A stretch of DNA of 5,956 nt from an uncultured Bacteroidota bacterium (GTDB lineage Bacteria > Bacteroidota > Bacteroidia > Chitinophagales > S012-47). Position numbers and translations under genes: made by a program. Shown here in pieces: positions 1-5,956 of the stretch; the first letter of the stretch is position 1; every line of letters starts with the position of its first letter. The DNA lies in contig CAJXXO010000171.1 of NCBI GenBank assembly GCA_913062655.1, positions 1 to 5,956 of the forward strand, given 5' to 3'. Below the pieces are notes generated by a model. It saw only the letters and a program-made list of their open reading frames with translations. It was not told where the DNA came from and did no database searches.

Positions 1-987
1 ATCTGGCGAAAGGGCAAGCATGGACCGGTAATAGCGATTGGCACCATTGTGCCAAACCACCTTACCTGCAGAACCCCATTGCCTGATCTGCCAACCCAGG
101 CCTTGCTCCAACTCCAAATCCAGGGGAAGGGAATGGTTTTGCGCTTGCCACGCTTCTTCCACCAGGGCAGCGGGGAGTATGGTGTGGCTCATCCAACTTT
201 GGGCAAACGAGGCGATATCAATCACCGTACTGTAAAGCCCACCAGCCGGAATATCCCTGATAAAAGGCTCAGCAGACGCTCTGCCTTTTTCATTGTAGGC
301 TTTAGTTAATATGCTATCTGCATGCAGCGTGGTATGGGTTAAACCGAGTGGGTCAGTGATATGTCGCTGCAGTAGTGCTGCATAAGAAGTATCCGTGGCC
401 CGCTCCAATGCCAGCCCAAGGGCCGTGTAGGCAATATTGGAATAGACGGTCATCTTGCCAGGGGGCAATATCAGGTACGTTTTCGGTAATTGTTTCAACA
501 GGCGATCCGGCTCATTAGGATAAGTAGTAAAAGCCCCTTTTAAAATATCAGAGGGCAAACCACTTTGATGAGACAACAGGTGCCGCAAGGTGATAGGCGA
601 GGCATTCGGATATAAGCTTCTCACCTCTGTGTCCGGTAGTAGCGTATCCCAAGTGGTGCCCATCGACCAATGGCTGTCGAGTGTATGTTGCAGCGCCAGG
701 GTGGCTGTAAATAGCTTAGTGATCGATCCTATGCGGTAGGGAGTGGTAGGCGTGGCATCTATTTTCAATGCTTTGTTGGCATGTCCCCATCCATCCGCAT
801 ACAGAATGGTGTCAGCCGTGAAGACGGCCCAGGATACACCCGTGATTGAGGCTTTCTTAACGGCTTTTTGCCATTGGGGAAGAAACCTATCGTAAGCCGA
901 TTGTATGGCATCATGGGGCTGCGCTGTAGCCGAAAGGCTAATCCCACTAACCAGCCAAATACAACACCAACGTATCCAATTATTCAT
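1..987 (-). CDS. Secreted serine hydrolase, class C beta-lactamase-like family (3' end cut by window edge)
   Basis: The reading frame is open from an ATG at 987 to the left edge, giving 329 residues without a stop. The N-terminus looks like a signal peptide: Arg6, a hydrophobic stretch, then an Ala-Thr-Ala site near residue 22, so export to the periplasm or beyond is likely. All three active-site motifs of the serine beta-lactamase / penicillin-recognising fold are present. These are SxxK (Ser88-Ile-Thr-Lys91, nucleophile and base), YxN (Tyr182-Ser-Asn184) and a His313-Asn-Gly315 third motif. Other family hallmarks are the 'LRHLLSHQSGL' stretch at 134-144 and 'PPGKMTVYSNIAY' at 175-187. Members act as esterases, D-amino-acid peptidases or beta-lactamases, and the substrate cannot be told from sequence. 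The usual Gly-rich stretch after the third motif reads Ala-Asn-Arg-Tyr-Tyr here. The missing part is the C-terminal end of the catalytic domain and anything after it. The gene is divergent from the hydrolase-OsmC gene. Family call is firm, function is not. Confidence 0.93.
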   Translation of the reverse strand, partial: MNNWIRWCCIWLVSGISLSATAQPHDAIQSAYDRFLPQWQKAVKKASITGVSWAVFTADTILYADGWGHANKALKIDATPTTPYRIGSITKLFTATLALQHTLDSHWSMGTTWDTLLPDTEVRSLYPNASPITLRHLLSHQSGLPSDILKGAFTTYPNEPDRLLKQLPKTYLILPPGKMTVYSNIAYTALGLALERATDTSYAALLQRHITDPLGLTHTTLHADSILTKAYNEKGRASAEPFIRDIPAGGLYSTVIDIASFAQSWMSHTILPAALVEEAWQAQNHSLPLDLELEQGLGWQIRQWGSAGKVVWHNGANRYYRSMLALSPD

Positions 988-995
988 GCGCAGCA

Positions 996-1003
996 CAAAA
1001 GTA
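996..1003 (-). promoter_or_regulatory. Possible Bacteroidota-type -7 promoter box for the serine hydrolase
   Basis: On the minus strand this reads TACTTTTG, an exact match to the TAnnTTTG -7 consensus known from Bacteroidota. It lies 8 bases before the ATG at 987. No clear TTTG/TTG -33 element sits about 20 bases further upstream. If the box is real, the transcript would have a leader of only a few bases. An eight-base degenerate motif can occur by chance, so this is tentative. Confidence 0.3.
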
Positions 1004-1061
1004 CCATAACTGCTTCTACCGATCTATTACCTAAATGTTGCGAATAATTCGACTTCAGAAG

Positions 1062-1075
1062 CACTTAGATAAGTG
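1062..1075. promoter_or_regulatory. Short perfect palindrome upstream of the hydrolase-OsmC gene, possible operator
   Basis: CACTTA-GA-TAAGTG is a perfect inverted repeat with 6-base arms and a 2-base centre. It ends 22 bases before the ATG at 1098. Directly after it, TAACTTTTG (1077-1085) resembles a Bacteroidota -7 box with one extra T. The palindrome would thus overlap the core promoter, a usual place for a repressor site. OsmC/Ohr genes are often controlled by MarR/OhrR-type regulators binding such palindromes, but no regulator gene is visible in this window. A 6-base-arm repeat can arise by chance in about 100 bases, so the regulatory role is inference. Confidence 0.25.
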
Positions 1076-1097
1076 GTAACTTTTGCAAAATTTCCAT

Positions 1098-2309
1098 ATG
1101 CAAAGCGAAAAAGTATCATTTACTAACAGCCAGGGAGAAGAATTGGTCGCTTGGATGGAGTTTCCCGGTGACCAGCGCACCCACAATGTCGCGCTGTTCG
1201 CGCATTGCTTTACCTGTTCAAAAAGCTTAACCGCGATACGGCATATAAGCAGAGCACTGACCTTGCAAGGCATAGCCGTGATGCGATTCGATTTTACCGG
1301 CTTGGGAGAAAGTGAGGGGGATTTCGCAGACACAAATTTCTCGGGTAATGTACAAGACCTGATTTGTGCTGCTGACTATCTTAGGGAACATTATGCGGCC
1401 CCGTCACTGTTAGTAGGACATTCCCTCGGAGGTGCAGCGGCTATATTGGCAGCCCAAGAGCTGGATAGTGTGCAAGCCGTGGCTACCATTGGTGCACCAT
1501 CGCATCCCAATCACGTTACCCGCCTATTGCAGGAAGATAAGGCTGAAATACAGCAACGTGGCTATGCAACGGTGGATATTGGAGGACGCCCCTTTACCAT
1601 TAAGAAGCAATTTCTGGATGACCTGGACGCCACACAGTTTGACCAGCAGGTTCGAGGCTTGAAGAAACCATTTTTAATTCTTCATGCCCCTTTCGATAAG
1701 GTGGTCGGCATTGAAAATGCGGCACACTTGTATCAATTGGCCATGCATCCGAAGAGCTTTATTTCACTTGACGATGCGGACCACTTGTTATCGGATAAAA
1801 AGCATAGCCTTTATGCGGGGGATGTGATCGCGGTTTGGGCCAAAAGATACCTGGATATTCCGGAGAAGGAACCACTACGGACTGAAAAGCAAGTGGTGTG
1901 CCGTGTGGGGCCATCCGGGTACACTACCGAGGTGAAAGCAGGAAATCATGGTTTTCTGGCCGATGAACCTATTCGTTTGGGGGGACAAGACCTGGGGCCA
2001 AGCCCATATGATTTGTTGAATGCTGGGTTGGGCGCTTGTACGGCCATTACCCTGCGCATGTATGCCGATAGAAAGGGTTGGGAAGTGACGGACATTAAAG
2101 TGCACCTCCAACATGAAAAAATTCACGCAGAAGATTGCCTGCAATGCGATACACCTACCGGTAAAATTGACCGTATTGAACGGGTAATAGAACTGGAAGG
2201 AGATTTAACGGAAGAACAACGACAGCGCATGCTGCAAATAGCCAATAAATGCCCGGTACACCGTACTTTGCATAGTGAAGTGGTGGTGCAGTCGAAATTG
2301 ATGGAGTAA
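1098..2309 (+). CDS. Bifunctional alpha/beta hydrolase - OsmC family protein
   Basis: This 403-residue fusion has two domains. Residues 1 to about 258 form an alpha/beta hydrolase: an HCFTCS loop at 36-41, the nucleophile elbow Gly107-His-Ser109-Leu-Gly-Gly, an acid candidate Asp200 (HAPFDKVV) and a catalytic His229 (DADHLL). Residues about 265-403 form an OsmC/Ohr domain with the two redox cysteines expected in that family: Cys314 in 'LGACTAITLRMY' and Cys385 in 'ANKCPVHRTL'. OsmC proteins reduce organic hydroperoxides through such a cysteine pair. The hydrolase partner may supply or process an ester substrate, but its substrate is unknown. An extra CxxC lies at 347-350 (DCLQC). I chose the ATG at 1098. 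A TTG five codons earlier (1083) is in frame but lies within the possible promoter box. No Shine-Dalgarno sequence is seen. The protein is probably cytoplasmic, with no signal peptide. It is followed after 6 bases by rnr, so co-transcription is likely. The fusion itself is a known architecture. Confidence 0.93.
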   Translation: MQSEKVSFTNSQGEELVAWMEFPGDQRTHNVALFAHCFTCSKSLTAIRHISRALTLQGIAVMRFDFTGLGESEGDFADTNFSGNVQDLICAADYLREHYAAPSLLVGHSLGGAAAILAAQELDSVQAVATIGAPSHPNHVTRLLQEDKAEIQQRGYATVDIGGRPFTIKKQFLDDLDATQFDQQVRGLKKPFLILHAPFDKVVGIENAAHLYQLAMHPKSFISLDDADHLLSDKKHSLYAGDVIAVWAKRYLDIPEKEPLRTEKQVVCRVGPSGYTTEVKAGNHGFLADEPIRLGGQDLGPSPYDLLNAGLGACTAITLRMYADRKGWEVTDIKVHLQHEKIHAEDCLQCDTPTGKIDRIERVIELEGDLTEEQRQRMLQIANKCPVHRTLHSEVVVQSKLME

Positions 2310-2315
2310 AATAAT

Positions 2316-4484
2316 ATGGGAAAGAAGAGAAAGCGGAATAAGAAACGACAACAAGATGCTTTGCAACCTATTGCTAAGGCTATCTTGAAAATATTTGAGG
2401 CCAAGCCGGGGAAGCAGTACACCTTCAATCAAGTGTATAAGAAGCTGGTGAAGCCGGCCACTAAAGACGAAGTATTTCAATCACTGGCCTTGCTCGAACG
2501 TAAAGGACACATCAGTGTGAATGAGCACGGCAAATTTTCGATGGGTAAAAACGGCACCCCAAGTGCTGCACCTGCTGGAAATAAAAAAGTGATTACAGGG
2601 GTCGTAGACTTAACCCAATCGGGTAGTGCTTACATCATATCGCCTGAGTTGGATAATGATGTCTTTGTATCCCGCGGAAATCTATTACGCGCATTCGATG
2701 GCGACCGGGTAAAAGTAGCCCTGAAGAAAAGTCGAGGCAGAAGGCTGGAAGGGGAAATCATTGAAGTACTGGATCGGGCAAGGCACGATATTGTAGGTAC
2801 CATAGAGATTACCGGTGATTTTGCATTTGTAGTACCTGATAAGCGAAAAATTCCAATCGACATTTTTATCCCACCCGGACAAGTGGGCGATGTGCGCGAT
2901 GGCGATCGGGTAATCTGTCGTATTGTTGACTGGCCGGACAACAAGAAAAACCCTGAAGGCCAGGTGGTAGAACGGTTGGGTGCTTTGGGCAACAACGATG
3001 TAGAGATGAAATCCATCCTGGTGGAAAATGGCTTTCCATTAGAATTCTCTGATCGGGTGAAGCAGGAGATTGCTGAGTTGGACTTTGAGGTGCCGGAAGA
3101 GGAAATCGCCAAGAGGCGCGATTTTCGGAAGGTAACAACTTTTACCATCGACCCGGAAGATGCAAAAGATTTCGATGATGCCTTGAGCATTCAGCGACTG
3201 GAGAATGGACTATGGGAAGTAGGGGTTCACATCGCTGACGTAAGCCACTATGTGCGCCCGGGTTCTGCGCTGGACAAAGAGGCCTATCTCAGGGGGACCT
3301 CAGTCTACCTGGTGGATCGTGTGTTGCCGATGCTGCCCGAGGAGTTGTCCAACATTGTCTGTTCCTTGCGCCCCAATGAAACGAAGCTGACCTACTCGGC
3401 TGTATTTCACTTGGATGATAAAGCGAAGGTACACGACCGATGGTTTGGCCGCACGGTAATCCATTCTGATAGAAGGTTCACCTATGAGGAAGCACAAGCC
3501 CTGATCGAAGGGGAGGAGGGCGACTTTGCGCAGGAAGTAAAACAGTTGAATGACCTGTCACTGCAGCTACGTGAAAAGAAGTTTGCCAATGGGGCTATTG
3601 CATTTGAAACCACTGAGGTAAAATTCAAAGTGGACCTGGAGGGCAAGCCATTGGGTGTCTTTTTGAAAGAGCGCAAGGAGGCCCACATGATGATAGAAGA
3701 TTTCATGTTGTTGGCCAATAAGGAAGTGGCGCATTATGCCGCTACCCAAAAGCGACAGAACAATAAAGTGCCATTTGTCTACCGTATCCATGATCAACCT
3801 GACCTGGAGAAGTTGATCGATTTTGCCCGTATGGCCAACACATTTGGCTACAAGATAGATATACAATCACCGGATCAGATACAGAAGAGCTTAAATGAAC
3901 TCATGGAGGCTATTCAAGGGCAACCCGAACAGGATGTGTTGGAGCAATTGGCCATTCGTTCCATGGCCAAGGCCGTGTACAGCACTAACAACATCGGCCA
4001 CTATGGATTGGCTTTCAGCCATTACACCCACTTCACTTCGCCTATTCGCAGGTATCCGGATGTTTTGGTGCACCGCATTCTGGACGACATACTCACCTCA
4101 GACAAGTTTAAACCCGTAGATAAACTGGAAGATAAGTGTGTGCGCTGTTCGTGGATGGAGCGCAAAGCCATGGATGCAGAGCGGGAAAGTGTAAAATTCA
4201 AGCAAGCAGAATTTATGCAGCTTCACATTGGTGAAGAGTTTGATGGTATCATTACCGGAGTGGTCAACTTTGGTGTATTTGTTGAGATCATAGAGAACAA
4301 GTGTGAAGGCCTGGTAGATATTGATAGTATCGAAGATGACTACTACGTGTACTATGAAAAAGAAAATGCGCTACTCGGTCGCTCTACCGGTAAGCGCTAC
4401 CGGCTGGGAGACAAAGTGCGCATTAAAGTGATCAAAACCGATGTCCAACAACGCAGAATCGATTTTGAATTGGTTAGTCCTTAA
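2316..4484 (+). CDS. rnr: Ribonuclease R
   Basis: This 722-residue 3'-to-5' exoribonuclease of the RNase II/R family degrades structured RNA, including rRNA and mRNA fragments, in the cytoplasm. Domain order is complete. A very basic N-terminal tail (residues 3-11, KKRKRNKKR) is followed by a winged-helix-like region (about 15-76). Two cold-shock domains come next (about 93-137 and 158-220), then the RNB catalytic domain (about 267-590) and an S1 domain (about 639-720). The active-site motif IDPEDAKDFDDA carries the metal-binding aspartates Asp279, Asp285, Asp287 and Asp288. The conserved 'HYTHFTSPIRRYPD' stretch (569-582) holds the arginines of the catalytic centre. Unlike the E. coli enzyme, it ends right after S1 with no lysine-rich C-terminal tail. 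The ATG lies 6 bases after the previous stop, and a GGAG at 2303-2306, inside the end of the upstream gene, is spaced suitably as a weak ribosome binding site. The stop overlaps that of the convergent gene. Confidence 0.97.
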   Translation: MGKKRKRNKKRQQDALQPIAKAILKIFEAKPGKQYTFNQVYKKLVKPATKDEVFQSLALLERKGHISVNEHGKFSMGKNGTPSAAPAGNKKVITGVVDLTQSGSAYIISPELDNDVFVSRGNLLRAFDGDRVKVALKKSRGRRLEGEIIEVLDRARHDIVGTIEITGDFAFVVPDKRKIPIDIFIPPGQVGDVRDGDRVICRIVDWPDNKKNPEGQVVERLGALGNNDVEMKSILVENGFPLEFSDRVKQEIAELDFEVPEEEIAKRRDFRKVTTFTIDPEDAKDFDDALSIQRLENGLWEVGVHIADVSHYVRPGSALDKEAYLRGTSVYLVDRVLPMLPEELSNIVCSLRPNETKLTYSAVFHLDDKAKVHDRWFGRTVIHSDRRFTYEEAQALIEGEEGDFAQEVKQLNDLSLQLREKKFANGAIAFETTEVKFKVDLEGKPLGVFLKERKEAHMMIEDFMLLANKEVAHYAATQKRQNNKVPFVYRIHDQPDLEKLIDFARMANTFGYKIDIQSPDQIQKSLNELMEAIQGQPEQDVLEQLAIRSMAKAVYSTNNIGHYGLAFSHYTHFTSPIRRYPDVLVHRILDDILTSDKFKPVDKLEDKCVRCSWMERKAMDAERESVKFKQAEFMQLHIGEEFDGIITGVVNFGVFVEIIENKCEGLVDIDSIEDDYYVYYEKENALLGRSTGKRYRLGDKVRIKVIKTDVQQRRIDFELVSP

Positions 4485-5005
4485 GAGCTAAATCCGCCTG
4501 ATGTAGCATAGATCACAAAGGCTACCAAGCCAATGATGAATAAGGCCATTATAACGACTACTATGCGGAGATTCTTATTGTTTTGATGCAACACAAACTC
4601 GCGGTTCTTGGCTTGCAGTATTTTTTCAGCCGCTAGCTGTGCACGCGTTATCGCGTTCTCCCCTTTTATGATATAGTCAAAAGCCCCTTTGCGGATGGTT
4701 TCCAGTGCGACCTCCATGTTGTCTTGTCCAGAAATGATAATTACCTCAGTTTCAGGTGAGGCTTGTATTATCCGTTCCTGCACTTGCAAGCCGTTCATCG
4801 CTTCACTGTCCTCTGCATCGAATAGGTAATCGAGTACGACAATGTCCGGCTTCATATCAATTTTGGCTAACGCCTCTTCACCAGATACGAAAGTGAGCAC
4901 TTCCACTTCATAAGCTGAGTTCTTTTCAATATAGTGCTTACTCATGGTCAGCACCTTCGTGTCATCATCTACTACAAAAACAAGATAGCTGTTATCTTTT
5001 GCCAT
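4481..5005 (-). CDS. Membrane-anchored single-domain response regulator (receiver plus C-terminal transmembrane helix)
   Basis: This 174-residue protein begins with a CheY-like receiver domain (about 6-130). The acidic cluster Asp13-Asp14-Asp15, phosphoacceptor Asp59 (VVLDY), Ser92 in 'IISGQ' and Lys114 in 'YIIKGE' are all in place, so it should accept phosphate. The loop after Asp59 is unusual: the conserved Gly (Gly72) is 13 residues away rather than the usual 8, and the Met-Pro pair is missing. A polar, probably helical linker (118-146) leads to one strongly hydrophobic segment (about 147-167) and a short 7-residue tail. Lys/Arg residues before the helix predict that the receiver stays in the cytoplasm, making it a tail-anchored protein. 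No DNA-binding or enzymatic output domain is present. It lies 70 bases downstream of a hybrid kinase gene on the same strand, which makes that kinase a likely phosphate source. The receiver call is secure; partner and role are inferred. Confidence 0.9.
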   Translation of the reverse strand: MAKDNSYLVFVVDDDTKVLTMSKHYIEKNSAYEVEVLTFVSGEEALAKIDMKPDIVVLDYLFDAEDSEAMNGLQVQERIIQASPETEVIIISGQDNMEVALETIRKGAFDYIIKGENAITRAQLAAEKILQAKNREFVLHQNNKNLRIVVVIMALFIIGLVAFVIYATSGGFSS

Positions 5006-5075
5006 GTCTGTGGGTTGGAAATGGGTTAAACAATTGCTTGAAATTAACTAAAAAATGATACGTGCAAGTATGACT

Positions 5076-5956
5076 TTAGTCAGCCTGCTGTTCATTGTGG
5101 AGTATTTCCCTGATGAGTACAAGGGCTTTGTCAAAGGTCTCTTCCACTTCCTTCAGCATAGCCGGCAATTCGTCTACTTCTTCTTCCGCTCGGGCTATTA
5201 ATTCCATTCGTTTGAGTTGTTGCTCCAGCTCCTTGTTGCCTATAAAGGTGGCAGAGGATTTGAACTTATGTGCTGCGCTGGCGAACCGGCTCCACGCTTG
5301 CTGATCGAGCAACTCACGCAGCTTGGCCAAATCATCCGGTGACTCATCTACCAATACTTGTAGCATCTGGTGTCGCAATGCCTGGTCACCTTGGGCCAGG
5401 GTATCCAGGTAACGGAGGTTGATGATTGGTTTTTCCTCCTTCACCGCTGTGGAGGCTACTTCCTCTTCAGCACTATCCTGTACATCTATCAATTCTCCGA
5501 ACAACCGACCCGTGAGCTCAGCAATTTTATTGTATAAGTTTTTGGGATTAAAGGGTTTGGGAATATAGTCGTCCATGCCCGAAGCTATGCAGCGATCAGC
5601 CTCTCCGGCTGTAGCGAAGGCCGTCATGGCCAATATGGGCACCTCCGACTTGGGCGTGGAAAACTCTGTTCTGATCTTTTTAGTGGCGGTATGTCCATCC
5701 ATGACTGGCATCTGTACATCCATAAGGATGATATCGATAGCATTTTCCCGTAATCGTTCGAGGGCTTCTTCGCCATTATCTGCCGTAATGATCTGAATTC
5801 CCGTACCCCATTTACTGATGGTTTCAGAAGTGACGAATTGATTTACCTTGTTGTCTTCCACCAGCAGCACGTGCAGGTCACCCAGGTCTTTCACCCGGTA
5901 TTCCTGCTCTGCTTGTTTGCGCTGCCTATATTGCTCCCCTGTGGTGGTGGTAAATT
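5076..5956 (-). CDS. Hybrid histidine kinase, C-terminal receiver and HPt domains (5' part beyond window)
   Basis: The frame is open from the right edge to the stop at 5076-5078, giving 292 visible residues. A GTG at 5894 could serve as a start, but the frame continues upstream with coding-like sequence (FTTTTGEQYRQRKQAEQEYR). The following 'DLGDLHVLLVEDN' is typical of the junction after a histidine kinase ATPase domain, so I read this as a C-terminal fragment. Counting from the GTG codon as 1, the receiver spans about 7-127. It has Glu13-Asp14, phosphoacceptor Asp59 (ILMDVQMPVMDG), Thr91 and Lys113 (PKPF). An acidic linker (about 133-156) leads to an HPt domain (about 158-265) with the phosphorylatable His209 in 'AAHKFKSSATFIG'. 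This gives the last steps of a His-Asp-His phosphorelay, from which phosphate would pass to a separate receiver. The adjacent tail-anchored receiver is the obvious candidate. The sensor and kinase domains are not visible. A stand-alone receiver-HPt protein remains possible. Confidence 0.92.
   Translation of the reverse strand, partial: FTTTTGEQYRQRKQAEQEYRVKDLGDLHVLLVEDNKVNQFVTSETISKWGTGIQIITADNGEEALERLRENAIDIILMDVQMPVMDGHTATKKIRTEFSTPKSEVPILAMTAFATAGEADRCIASGMDDYIPKPFNPKNLYNKIAELTGRLFGELIDVQDSAEEEVASTAVKEEKPIINLRYLDTLAQGDQALRHQMLQVLVDESPDDLAKLRELLDQQAWSRFASAAHKFKSSATFIGNKELEQQLKRMELIARAEEEVDELPAMLKEVEETFDKALVLIREILHNEQQAD

Noticed and set aside
38..309. Overlapping plus-strand frames of 65 and 86 codons
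   Set aside because: They lie antisense to the serine hydrolase, whose active-site motifs prove the minus-strand frame.
1011..1063. Seven-base inverted repeat TGCTTCT ... AGAAGCA in the divergent intergenic region
   Set aside because: The arms are 39 bases apart, and a repeat this short is likely by chance in a region of this size.
1083..1097. TTG start five codons upstream for the hydrolase-OsmC gene
   Set aside because: The ATG at 1098 gives a natural N-terminus, and the TTG lies inside the possible -7 promoter box. The extension adds no recognisable domain sequence.
2630..3190. 186-residue open frame on the minus strand inside rnr
   Set aside because: It lies fully antisense to the conserved RNase R coding sequence, and its composition (many Ser, Arg, Pro) is typical of a shadow frame. 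No domain is recognisable.
5045..5075. Possible terminator between the kinase and receiver genes (ATAC/GTAT stem followed by a T run on the minus strand)
   Set aside because: The stem has only four AT-rich base pairs, too weak to support a terminator.
5076..5894. Stand-alone 272-residue receiver-HPt protein starting at the GTG at 5894
   Set aside because: The frame stays open to the window edge, and the upstream residues look like the kinase-receiver linker of a hybrid histidine kinase. A C-terminal fragment is more likely.

Overview
The window looks like chromosomal DNA from a member of the Bacteroidota, probably of the Cytophagia type. I infer this from several things: starts without Shine-Dalgarno sequences (one possible exception), a TAnnTTTG-like promoter box, the fused alpha/beta hydrolase-OsmC gene, a hybrid kinase ending in receiver plus HPt domains, and mid-range GC. 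The genus cannot be named from the sequence alone. Coding density is very high, and five genes fill almost the whole window. I see no RNA genes, insertion sequences, CRISPR arrays or long repeats.

Left part (1-987, minus strand): a secreted serine hydrolase of the class C beta-lactamase / penicillin-binding-protein-like family, cut off at its C-terminus by the window edge. A 95-110 bp divergent intergenic region follows. It holds a possible promoter for this gene and a small palindrome in front of the next one.

Centre (1098-4484, plus strand): a two-gene unit. The first gene fuses an alpha/beta hydrolase to an OsmC-type peroxidase domain. Six bases after its stop, the gene for ribonuclease R (rnr) begins. 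The first gene suggests thiol-based or organic hydroperoxide defence, and the second structured-RNA decay. Their tight spacing suggests co-transcription, and both could serve stress recovery.

Right part (4481-5956, minus strand): two signalling genes read toward rnr. Upstream is the C-terminal end of a hybrid histidine kinase (receiver plus HPt), whose front lies beyond the right edge. After 70 bp comes a short stand-alone receiver protein ending in a single transmembrane helix, a membrane-tethered response regulator without an output domain. The HPt domain and this receiver are plausible phosphorelay partners. The last bases of this receiver gene and of rnr overlap tail to tail in a shared TTAA.

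Most of the window is ordinary housekeeping and signalling content. The tail-anchored receiver beside the hybrid kinase is the most unusual item. I do not see a clearly undescribed system.
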